Source of the DNA: Oxalobacteraceae bacterium
Lineage (GTDB): Bacteria; Pseudomonadota; Gammaproteobacteria; Burkholderiales; Burkholderiaceae_D
Length of the DNA stretch: 64,000 bases
Assembly (NCBI GenBank): GCA_027490465.1
Contig: JAIXXZ010000018.1
Location: forward strand, 62,001 to 126,000
Direction of reading: 5' to 3'
Shown here: positions 55,645-63,362 of the stretch, in pieces
How the letters are laid out: each line of letters begins with the position of its first letter
Numbering within the stretch: position 1 is the first letter of the stretch
The notes under the pieces: model-generated
Told to the model about the DNA's origin: nothing
The model's database searches: none
What the model saw: only the letters and a program-made list of their open reading frames with translations
Translations under genes and position numbers: made by a program

Positions 55645-57437
55645 GCCAGCTGGATCTCGGTTTGATCGGAAACTCACGTACCAGCGCACTGGTCGACAGA
55701 AATGCACGCATTGTCTGGTGGTGTTATCCGAATTTTGACAGCAACCCGCTGTGCTGCAGTCTGCTCCGCTCCGACGAGCATAATGCCAGTGCGGAAGCCG
55801 ACGGCTTTATTGATCTTCAGTTTGATCATGGTCGTACGGTTCGTCAGACCTACCTGCGCAACTCTGCCATCCTGCAAACACGCATGCAGGATGACCAGGG
55901 CAACGTGATCGATATCACTGATTTTTCGCCACGGTTCTATTTGCACGGTCGCATGTTTGCGCCTGCCATGGTGGTGCGCATGATCAGGCGCGTCGCTGGC
56001 CGGCCTCGTATCGCATTAAGGCTGCGGCCAGCTTTGAACTACGGTCAGGCCAGCGCACAGGTACGCTCCGGCGCTCATCATGTGACTTATTTTGGCGGCG
56101 CCCAGGCGATGCGAGTCACAACGGATGCCTCAGTAACATCGTTGACTGAGGAGCGAAAATTTTTCCTGCATGACAGCATCACCTTGCTCATGGGTCCTGA
56201 TGAAACCGTTGATGGTTCGCCACGTGACTTGGGACGCACATTTTTCGAATCGACCTTGTCCTATTGGTACCGGTGGGTGCGTAATCTGGCCATACCCTTT
56301 GAGTGGCAAGACGTGGTGATTCGTGCGGCCATCACCCTCAAATTGAACGCCTTCGACGATACCGGCGCCATCATCGCGGCAGTAACGACATCTATTCCTG
56401 AGTCGCCGCACAGCGGCCGCAACTGGGACTATCGCTACTGCTGGCTGCGTGATGCCTATTTCGTTGTCAATGCCTTGAATCAGCTCGGTGTCACGGCGAC
56501 GATGCAGCATTATCTGGAATACATCCTGAACATCATTGCCGATTCGCGCGACACACCTTTGCAGCCGGTCTATGGCATACGGCGCGAGACTTCACTGGAC
56601 GAATGGATTGCACCCTCACTGGAAGGCTATCGCGGCATGGGCCCGGTGCGTGTCGGCAATCTCGCCTGGGGACAAGTGCAAAACGATGTCTTTGGTGCTG
56701 CAGTGCTGGCAAGCACCCACGCATTTTTTGATACGCGACTGGAGCGGCCCGCCGGTCGTCAGATGTTTACCGATCTAGAGCGTTTAGGTGAGCAGGCGAT
56801 ACGTTGTCATTTGCAACCTGATGCTGGCATCTGGGAGTTACGTGGGGCACGGCGCATACACACTTTTTCTGTTTTGATGTGCTGGGCGGCCTGCGATCGC
56901 TTGCGCGCGATTGCCTTGCGGTTCAGGCTGCCGTTACGTGCGCAACGATGGGCGCGAGAAGCCGCTGCCATCCGCAAAACACTGGTCGATAACGCATGGA
57001 ATTCCAGGCTAGGCAGTTTCGTTTCCACGTTTGGTGGTGAGCATCTTGATGCCAGCCTCCTGCTGATGAGCGAGTTCCAGTTTCTCGCACCGGATGATCC
57101 GCGCTTCATCGGCACTTTACGCGCTGTCGAACATCATTTGCAGCGGGGCGATTTTTTATTGCGTTATGACGAAGAAGATGATTTCGGTCGTCCTGAAGCA
57201 GCTTTTCTGGTTTGTACCCTTTGGTGGATTCTTGCATTGGCGCGCACTGGAGAAAAAGTAAGAGCGCGCACATTATTTGAAAAAGTCCTGGCATGTCGCA
57301 ATCACTTGGGCCTGCTGTCTGAAGATGTGTCGCTCGACGGTAGCGAGTTGTGGGGAAACTTTCCTCAAACCTACAGCATGGTGGGTCTGATCCAGTGCGC
57401 ATCACGTCTCTCCCTGTCTTGGGAAGAAGCGTACTGA
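55641..57437 (+). CDS. GH15 family glycoside hydrolase
   Basis: 598 aa, full length for bacterial GH15. The N-terminal beta-sandwich domain (LIGNSRTSALVDRNARIVWWCYPNFDS) precedes an (alpha/alpha)6 catalytic domain. NWDYRYCWLRDAYF, GIWELRGARRIHTFSVLMCWAACDR (general acid region) and HLGLLSEDVSL...LWGNFPQTYSMVGLI (base region) are present. Such genes are annotated as glucoamylase, but some GH15 proteins are trehalases; coupling to otsAB makes a trehalose- or glycogen-linked role likely. No signal peptide, so cytoplasmic. Confidence 0.9.
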   Translation: MSQLDLGLIGNSRTSALVDRNARIVWWCYPNFDSNPLCCSLLRSDEHNASAEADGFIDLQFDHGRTVRQTYLRNSAILQTRMQDDQGNVIDITDFSPRFYLHGRMFAPAMVVRMIRRVAGRPRIALRLRPALNYGQASAQVRSGAHHVTYFGGAQAMRVTTDASVTSLTEERKFFLHDSITLLMGPDETVDGSPRDLGRTFFESTLSYWYRWVRNLAIPFEWQDVVIRAAITLKLNAFDDTGAIIAAVTTSIPESPHSGRNWDYRYCWLRDAYFVVNALNQLGVTATMQHYLEYILNIIADSRDTPLQPVYGIRRETSLDEWIAPSLEGYRGMGPVRVGNLAWGQVQNDVFGAAVLASTHAFFDTRLERPAGRQMFTDLERLGEQAIRCHLQPDAGIWELRGARRIHTFSVLMCWAACDRLRAIALRFRLPLRAQRWAREAAAIRKTLVDNAWNSRLGSFVSTFGGEHLDASLLLMSEFQFLAPDDPRFIGTLRAVEHHLQRGDFLLRYDEEDDFGRPEAAFLVCTLWWILALARTGEKVRARTLFEKVLACRNHLGLLSEDVSLDGSELWGNFPQTYSMVGLIQCASRLSLSWEEAY

Positions 57438-57747
57438 TGACAGTCAGTCTAAAGCCAACAATTGCTTAGTACGCGGCCACTACATTTCTCCGTGTGCGTG
57501 GTGCAACAAACCCCTTTTATTAAATCCACATTTTTTTAAACTTGTTGAGGCGTTTGCGCATGGCTTAGGTCAGTGCAACCGCTCAGCACGAGTTCCGAAA
57601 AATCTTTTTGTATTAACAGTTTTTATTAAAAGTCATGAATTTCTATTTCATCCATGCTTTTTCGTAACGCTGGAAAAAACTTTTATAGCGCTGGATGTGC
57701 TTGAAAAATCATGGGTAGATCTTCAATTTTAAAAATGGAAAATCAAC
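57438..57747. other. 310-bp AT-rich region upstream of the beta-barrel genes
   Basis: No gene. It carries the promoter of the first barrel gene, but no unambiguous -35/-10 is visible. The final 35 bases (GATCTTCAAT, then AATGGAAAATCAAC before the ATG) recur in near-identical form before the third barrel gene. Confidence 0.4.
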
Positions 57748-58284
57748 ATGAAAAACAATTTATTGGCTGTACTTTTGGGGTTGGCTTTTTTTGTGCCAGT
57801 TGCTGTGCAAGCTGAGGGAAGTTATCTCAAGTTGGGTGTTGGCCAATCAAAATATGATGGTGGTGCCGCAGAAAAAAATGAATTAGCCACGTCGCTGGCT
57901 TACGGTTTCTCATTCGATAAAGATGTTGGCATAGAGCTCGGCTATGTCAATTTCGGAACGCTGAAAGAGATTGGGAATAGTTCGTCAAGTTCAATTGAGC
58001 GCGAGGCTTTTTATCTGGCAGGCGTTCGCTCCTTGCCTGTAACGAATTCCTTATCTGTTTTTGGAAAATTAGGGATGGCTGTCAATCGTTCCGAGACAAA
58101 TCTCTCGGTATTTTTTTTACAAACAGCAGAGTCAACTACAAAAACCAAACCGATGGTCAGTGTAGGAGCGACATATAGCCTTACCAAAGAAATTACTGGC
58201 GTGGCCGAATATCAGTATTTTGGAAAATTCGAAGATATCAAGGCGAGCGCACTGACTTTTGGATTGAGATACGGCTTCAAATAG
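57748..58284 (+). CDS. Outer-membrane beta-barrel protein, paralog 1
   Basis: 178 aa: signal peptide (ends AVQA) and a mature domain of alternating strands typical of small OmpA/Opa-like eight-stranded barrels (YLKLGVGQSKYD, VGIELGYVNFG, VFGKLGMAVN, EITGVAEYQYFGK). It ends GLRYGFK, so the usual terminal aromatic is followed by an extra Lys. It is the most divergent of three tandem paralogs and has lower GC than the genes around it. No specific function is known. Confidence 0.87.
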   Translation: MKNNLLAVLLGLAFFVPVAVQAEGSYLKLGVGQSKYDGGAAEKNELATSLAYGFSFDKDVGIELGYVNFGTLKEIGNSSSSSIEREAFYLAGVRSLPVTNSLSVFGKLGMAVNRSETNLSVFFLQTAESTTKTKPMVSVGATYSLTKEITGVAEYQYFGKFEDIKASALTFGLRYGFK

Positions 58285-58325
58285 CTTGACACCTTAATTT
58301 TCATTTTTTAGAAAAGGAAATCATC

Positions 58326-58859
58326 ATGAGGAAAAATTTTTTCGCAGCATTGCTGGTTTTGGCACTGATTATCCCCATGGCAGCACAAGCCGGAGATAGT
58401 TATCTCAAATTCGGCGTCGGTCAGTCGGAATACAAATTCGATGATTATTCGGAGGGAAAAACGGCAGTATCTCTCGGATATGGATTTTCAGTCGATAAGA
58501 ATTTCGATATTGAAGTTGGTTATCTGAATCTAGGAAAATTAAAATATACCAACGAAGACTCGTCAGGTTCACTGCACACGCAGAGTATATATGTGGCAGG
58601 CATCAGCACACTCCCGGTAACAGATAAATTCGCCGTGTTTGGCAAACTGGGCATTGCTGTTAATCATTTCAAAGGTAAAGCCACTGCGCTCAACACAAAT
58701 TCTTCAGAAACAGAAACAAAGACCAGAGCTCTTCTCGGCTTAGGTCTTGCCTACGACTTTACTCAGCAAATCGCTGGTACGCTGGAATATCAGTACCTTG
58801 GCAAGGTCGAGGACACCAAACTCAGCGCGCTGACGGTTGGCCTCAAATACGGTTTTTAA
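58326..58859 (+). CDS. Outer-membrane beta-barrel protein, paralog 2
   Basis: 177 aa with a signal peptide (ends AAQA) and the same strand pattern as its neighbours (YLKFGVGQSEYKFDD, FDIEVGYLNLGKL, AVFGKLGIAVNHF, IAGTLEYQYLGKVEDTKLSALTVGLKYGF). The terminal Phe is the expected barrel-assembly signal. It lies 41 bp after paralog 1 and shares the GGAAATCA leader before the ATG. Clearly a tandem duplicate. Confidence 0.88.
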   Translation: MRKNFFAALLVLALIIPMAAQAGDSYLKFGVGQSEYKFDDYSEGKTAVSLGYGFSVDKNFDIEVGYLNLGKLKYTNEDSSGSLHTQSIYVAGISTLPVTDKFAVFGKLGIAVNHFKGKATALNTNSSETETKTRALLGLGLAYDFTQQIAGTLEYQYLGKVEDTKLSALTVGLKYGF

Positions 58860-59267
58860 TGACGTTCCCGGTAAGGGATGGTGTCTAAAGCACGCGCCTT
58901 TGCGGTGCTCATGTGCGCATGACCTCGGTTTGCACTGAGGTCTGTGCCGAATTCATTGATGAGTCTTGTTGGCAAGTGAGATACATTCACTACAACATTT
59001 GTCGGCTCCACCTTTCAATCTTCCAACCGAATCTTACATCCGCCTTTTTGCTGAATTTCGATTTGCTTAGCTGTGGATGCATGCCGCATCGCTTGTTGCT
59101 AAAAAACAGGTTTGTCTGTGAGTAAACTGGCTCAGCATAAATTCGTATTTTTTTTGCAACCTATCAATAGGCGTTGATATTTCTGTTTCGTAGAATCCGC
59201 CCCGTCCCTCAAGGACCGGCAAGACGAAGCGTCGGCTGATCTTCAATGTAGAGAACAGGAAATCAAT
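58860..59267. other. 408-bp region between barrel paralogs 2 and 3
   Basis: No supported gene; a 70-codon frame at 58913-59125 lacks a ribosome-binding site and has no family likeness. The last 35 bases repeat the leader of paralog 1, so the promoter/leader was probably duplicated with the gene, giving paralog 3 separate control. Confidence 0.45.
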
Positions 59268-59801
59268 ATGCAGAAAAAGTTTTTCGCTGCACTGCTAGGT
59301 GCTGTGCTGGTAATGCCTTTGGCAGCTCAAGCAGAAGGAAGCTACGTTAAGTTTGGCGTTGGCCCTTCAGAATACAAAGATGATATCGGTTCAGAGAATA
59401 AAACGGCAGTAGCACTTGCCTACGGTTTTGCAATCGATAAAAACTTCGACGTCGAACTGGGTTATGTCAATTTGGGAAAACTAAAATTAGGCAGTGCTGA
59501 TGCATCCAGCTCAACGCAAACGCAGAGTTTTTATGTGGCAGGTGTTGGAACTCTGCCTTTGACCGATGCATTTTCTGTATTTGGAAAACTGGGCGTCACA
59601 GCAAATCACTTCAATTCCAAATTCACTGATGCCGACGGCACTATTTCAAATACAGATACGAAAGCCAGAGCTCTGCTGGGCGTAGGGCTCGCTTACAATT
59701 TCACCAAAGAAATCGCAGGTACGCTGGAGTATCAGTATTTTGGTAAAGTGGATGAAATGAAACTCAGTGCACTGACGGTGGGCGTTAAATACGGTTTCTG
59801 A
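59268..59801 (+). CDS. Outer-membrane beta-barrel protein, paralog 3
   Basis: 177 aa, signal peptide ending AAQA, mature barrel with YVKFGVGPSEYKDD, FDVELGYVNLGKL, SVFGKLGVTANHF and the terminal ALTVGVKYGF. It is closest to paralog 2. It has its own leader with a GGAAATCA segment and is followed 12 bp later by a strong terminator, so it ends the cluster. Confidence 0.88.
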   Translation: MQKKFFAALLGAVLVMPLAAQAEGSYVKFGVGPSEYKDDIGSENKTAVALAYGFAIDKNFDVELGYVNLGKLKLGSADASSSTQTQSFYVAGVGTLPLTDAFSVFGKLGVTANHFNSKFTDADGTISNTDTKARALLGVGLAYNFTKEIAGTLEYQYFGKVDEMKLSALTVGVKYGF

Positions 59802-59813
59802 CCATAAAAAATG

Positions 59814-59843
59814 AAAAGGCTGCATATCTTGCAGCCTTTTTTA
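59814..59843 (+). terminator. Rho-independent terminator after the beta-barrel cluster
   Basis: AAAAGGCTGCA (59814-59824) pairs with TGCAGCCTTTT (59830-59840), 5-base loop TATCT, ending in a run of six T. A textbook intrinsic terminator. Confidence 0.95.
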
Positions 59844-59856
59844 TTTCAACAAATTT

Positions 59857-60075
59857 TTAGTTAATCCAAGGCTTCGGCACCACCTTCATACACCCATCCT
59901 GCTCATCCCGAAATAGTCAGTAAGCTTGCGGCGCATCTGTCAGTGGCAGAAGGTGGGTAATCAGTCGTTCGGGAGTAAAACCAGCCTGCCGTATTCTGTC
60001 CAATCATGGTTGCAGATATCGCTGCACATAGGTTTGTCCTGTTTTTATGGTCAGCGCGTGACCATTCACTGGCTG
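59857..60075 (-). pseudogene. Remnant of a zinc alcohol dehydrogenase (C-terminal part)
   Basis: Read leftward from about 60075, the frame gives ALTIKTGQTYVQRYLQP, a stop, LDRIRQAGFTPERLITHLLPL, TDAPQAY, a stop, then LFRDEQDGCMKVVPKPW and the natural end. This is the C-terminus of a zinc-type (formaldehyde dehydrogenase-like) alcohol dehydrogenase. Two in-frame stops and the loss of everything upstream show a dead fragment. It abuts a truncated channel gene on the other strand. Confidence 0.75.
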
Positions 60076-60273
60076 TTTGTAGCTTCGGTGATGATACTGA
60101 TCGGCTGGGGCACGCTGGCCGTACCTACCGGGATTTTCAGTGCAGAACTGACCGCGCGGCGCGTGTCAGCGACCACCCGCACCTGCCCGGAATGTCTGAA
60201 AGAAGGCCTGCCACCTGAAGATAATTTCTGCGGCAATTGCGGTATCAAATTGCCGGCGTATCAACACGATTAA
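60066..60273 (+). pseudogene. Remnant of a potassium channel (C-terminal part)
   Basis: The frame from about 60066 reads LFVASVMILIGWGTLAVPTGIFSAEL, the last pore-lining helix of two-helix potassium channel domains, then a tail with a zinc-ribbon-like CPEC...CGNCG. The pore loop and all earlier helices are missing, and the upstream part of the open frame (from 59926) is antisense to the alcohol dehydrogenase remnant. The stop overlaps the apbE stop on the other strand. Confidence 0.7.
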
Positions 60274-61238
60274 GCTGTGCTTGCCGCTTGCGGAAAACCT
60301 TGCGAGCGATGCATAAACCCTGCCTTCGTGATGCATAACACATCCACCTCCGGCAATGATGCGGCCAGCGCCAGTGATTTTTTTGCACCCAACACCATGC
60401 AGGCAGTAGACAAGCCATCGGCCAGCAAACCCGAGGGTGCCAGCACACTGACGGCGGCCAGCTCAGTCGGTGACTTGCCCGTATGCGGATCCACGATATG
60501 GTGCTCCGAAAAATCATCCGTAAACTGCGTTGCATAATCACCCGAGCTGGCAAGACAACGACCGTCGGCCGCCAGTATTTGTGCGAAGCGGTTCTCATTG
60601 CGTGGATCACGTACCGCGAGCGACCATGGGTCGCCGGCTTCGTTGGTGCCGAGGCTGGCGAGCTCACCGGTATCCAGCAGCGCATGACGAATGCCATGGC
60701 GCTTGAGTGCAACGAGCGCCTGATCGGCACCATAACCCTGAGCGATACCATTGAGGGTGATAGCCATACCGGTGTCACGCAATCGCAGCTCGCGATCGCT
60801 GACATCCAATTTGCGCCAGTCCACCCGTGACAAGGCTTGTGATGACGGCTGCTGCGCATTCGCTGCATGCCACAGCGGCTGCACCGTCACATCAAAGGCG
60901 CCGTCAGTGAGCCGTGACAGATGTTGTGCAGTGCGGAGTACCTGCACCAACTGAGGATCAGGATGACTCAATTGTCTGTCTTGGTTCAGACGTCCGACTT
61001 GACTGTCATGGCGATACACGCTCATCAGCGCATCCACTTCGCGCAAGGCGGTGAATGCAGATGACAGCGCTGCGCGCGCCACCGTTTCATTTTCATGCAG
61101 TACCGTCATTGATACGGTGGTACCGAACACGATGCCGGCATCTGTATAGGCGCGCAGTTGGGGTTCACGCATCCAGAGACCGGTTGCACCCAGCACCGGC
61201 AAACCCAGCATGGCGGTCAGCACCGTACGTCGTTTCAT
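60270..61238 (-). CDS. apbE: ApbE, FAD:protein FMN transferase
   Basis: 322 aa. The Tat-like N-terminus MKRRTVLTAMLGLPVLGATG targets the periplasm. Core motifs are FGTTVSMTV, DGAFDVTVQPLW, ITLNGIAQGYGADQAL and EHHIVDPHTGKSP. ApbE links FMN covalently to Thr in the FMN-binding domains of NqrC/RnfG/NosR-type proteins; the overlapping upstream NosR-like gene (ATGA) is the obvious client. GGAGGCC precedes ATG 61238. Confidence 0.93.
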   Translation of the reverse strand: MKRRTVLTAMLGLPVLGATGLWMREPQLRAYTDAGIVFGTTVSMTVLHENETVARAALSSAFTALREVDALMSVYRHDSQVGRLNQDRQLSHPDPQLVQVLRTAQHLSRLTDGAFDVTVQPLWHAANAQQPSSQALSRVDWRKLDVSDRELRLRDTGMAITLNGIAQGYGADQALVALKRHGIRHALLDTGELASLGTNEAGDPWSLAVRDPRNENRFAQILAADGRCLASSGDYATQFTDDFSEHHIVDPHTGKSPTELAAVSVLAPSGLLADGLSTACMVLGAKKSLALAASLPEVDVLCITKAGFMHRSQGFPQAASTA

Positions 61239-63340
61239 TTGGCCTCCATAGCCGCTTGAACCGGACGAATCGGTATGGTCATGCCGCGCTTGGCTTGAAG
61301 AATACGAGGTGCGCACTGCGTCTCGCTGTGATAAATCACCACGCAATCCATGCACTGAAAGCATTCTGCGTAGTCAATATTGCCGTTGGGGCGAATGGCC
61401 TGATAGTCGCAGCGATGACGGCAGGTCTGGCAGGGCGTGCCGCATTCGGCGCGACGCGGCAGCCACTTTAATAACTGCAGTTTGCCCAGAATCGCGAGTC
61501 CCGCGCCGAACGGACACAGGTAGCGACAGAAAAATTTGTAGACCAAGGCGCTGGCAAGCACCATGGCGAGCGCGTAGGCGACAAAGGGCCAGGCGCGTAC
61601 AAAATACAGCGTGATACCGGTTTTGAAGGGTTCGATTTCCACCAGGCTGTCGGCGACCTCAGGTGCAAACCAGGCCGATACCAATATCACTGCTAGTACG
61701 ATGTATTTTATTTTTTTAAGTTTCGCATCCGTCGATCGCCGCAATTTGATTTGCGGTACGCGCAGCCATCGTGCCAGTCGCGCTACCAGCTCCTGCAAAG
61801 CACCGAACGGACACAGCCAGCCACAAAAAGTCGCGCGCCCCCAGAGAAAAAATGTGATGGCCACAAAGGCCCACAAGCAGACGGTCATTGGGTCATACAG
61901 GAAGAAAGCCATACTGCGGCTTTCTTTCAGTGATTGCACGACGCCGGTCAGATTGACGATGGAGAGCTGGCCCTGAGCGAACCAGCCAATGAAGCCCAAT
62001 GTAAACATCAGGTAGCTGACGCGTATGACCGTAAAGCGCCGGGCACTGGCAGTCAGCCATCGCTGTTGCAGCAGAAGCAGGCTGAGTATCAGCAGAGCGC
62101 CGGCAAGTACACCCAGCTCGGTTGCACGTTGCTGCCAAATGCTGACCCAGGTTTTGTTGTCACCTGCGGGTACATCATAAAAGCGTTCCGGGACCTCGAT
62201 GCGGTAAGGAAATGACTTTCGGATGATTTCCGGGTAGACCATGCCTTTTTCACGCTTGATCTCAAGACTCAGCTCCAGTGGTTTGGACAAGTCCAGCCCG
62301 GTTTGTGCAATCACCCTGAACACTTTCATGTACTCGGGCGAGAGCGGTGTGCCGTCTGCCAGTTTTAATTCCAGATCCAGATCGCGCATCTCAATCGGCA
62401 GGCCGCCTTGCTTGAGAGAGAGACGATCTGGTGATGTGCCGGGAGTGAAATCCTCGGGCGTAATGGAATAGCGACCACCCCACATCACCAGAATCGCATG
62501 GTCACCTTTTTCCAGTCGTCCTGACAGCCGCTCCCAACTGGCCGCATCAAGCAGATTTTTACCGATGCTGGGCACAGACGCGAGCGCGCTGTAGAGATCG
62601 ATGAACATGCCATCGGGATCGGCACTACCTTCCGTATCGAGTCCTTCACCAGCGGTACCGGCATACGCTTTCTCTACCTCGCGATTGGCCAGCGCCAGAT
62701 GCGCAATTAGATTTTTTCCAAACAGCTGAGTCCCTGTCAGCGTCTCAAAATAATCTGCTTTGACGCGCGCGATCTGATCAGGATCGTGGCTGCCTGAGAA
62801 ACCGAGTTTTTTGCGGGCGACGGCCAGCGATGATGTCAGCAAGGTCTGGTTGATGATACGCACCGATGCTGTCGCCTTCGACACACCGTCGATGCGTACA
62901 TTGTTGCCGTCCATGCGCGATTTCTGTCGCGTGCCTGTTTCAATGGTGATGTTTTGTGTCAGTGACAAACCTTTGTACTGATTCACGAAATTGATCAGCG
63001 GTTGTGGACCATAGCCCTCCAAAAAAACAGGCTCATGATGCGAGACCACTTGCACGTCCATGAAATTGCCCTTGGCATCGAGCGCCACCAGCAAATTGAT
63101 GGGCGCACCGGCAAAGCCGGGCAAGGAGACGAAATCAATCGATTCGTAGACGTAGCCGATCAGCTCGGTTGACGTCATTTCTTGCTTGAAGATGGGCCAG
63201 ACAGGGAGTTCGGTATCCTTGTCGCCTACGATGTAAGGCGAGGGGAATTTCTGCGACAGTGTGGCCTTCGTCATTACGCCGGCCTGCGCGCTCTGCAGAA
63301 GCGCTAACAGAAACAGGACTGCGGCGAACAGCGAGCGCAT
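61235..63340 (-). CDS. NosR/NirI-family FMN and iron-sulfur membrane protein
   Basis: 701 aa. Signal peptide, a periplasmic FMN-binding domain (about residues 60-180) whose attachment motif reads SKAT (154-157) instead of the common SGAT, then transmembrane helices and polyferredoxin-like elements: CGWLCPFGALQE, CRYLCPFGAG and a C-terminal cluster region CGTPCQTCRHRCDYQAI...CFQCMDC. Such proteins move electrons across the membrane; NosR serves nitrous oxide reductase, but no nos genes are here. Context points to quinoprotein dehydrogenase function. Confidence 0.9.
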   Translation of the reverse strand: MRSLFAAVLFLLALLQSAQAGVMTKATLSQKFPSPYIVGDKDTELPVWPIFKQEMTSTELIGYVYESIDFVSLPGFAGAPINLLVALDAKGNFMDVQVVSHHEPVFLEGYGPQPLINFVNQYKGLSLTQNITIETGTRQKSRMDGNNVRIDGVSKATASVRIINQTLLTSSLAVARKKLGFSGSHDPDQIARVKADYFETLTGTQLFGKNLIAHLALANREVEKAYAGTAGEGLDTEGSADPDGMFIDLYSALASVPSIGKNLLDAASWERLSGRLEKGDHAILVMWGGRYSITPEDFTPGTSPDRLSLKQGGLPIEMRDLDLELKLADGTPLSPEYMKVFRVIAQTGLDLSKPLELSLEIKREKGMVYPEIIRKSFPYRIEVPERFYDVPAGDNKTWVSIWQQRATELGVLAGALLILSLLLLQQRWLTASARRFTVIRVSYLMFTLGFIGWFAQGQLSIVNLTGVVQSLKESRSMAFFLYDPMTVCLWAFVAITFFLWGRATFCGWLCPFGALQELVARLARWLRVPQIKLRRSTDAKLKKIKYIVLAVILVSAWFAPEVADSLVEIEPFKTGITLYFVRAWPFVAYALAMVLASALVYKFFCRYLCPFGAGLAILGKLQLLKWLPRRAECGTPCQTCRHRCDYQAIRPNGNIDYAECFQCMDCVVIYHSETQCAPRILQAKRGMTIPIRPVQAAMEAK

Positions 63341-63362
63341 TTGCTACACGCAGTCATTGTGA

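Noticed and set aside
58913-59125. 70-codon plus-strand frame between beta-barrel genes
   Set aside because: No ribosome-binding site, odd composition and no recognisable family; treated as non-coding.
59926-60065. N-terminal part of the plus-strand frame leading into the channel remnant
   Set aside because: It is antisense to the alcohol dehydrogenase fragment and shows no channel sequence; only the part after about 60066 is real channel homology.
61235-63340. Calling this gene nosR with a nitrous oxide reductase role
   Set aside because: No nosZ, nosD or nosL nearby; the neighbours fit quinoprotein dehydrogenases, so only the family name is given.
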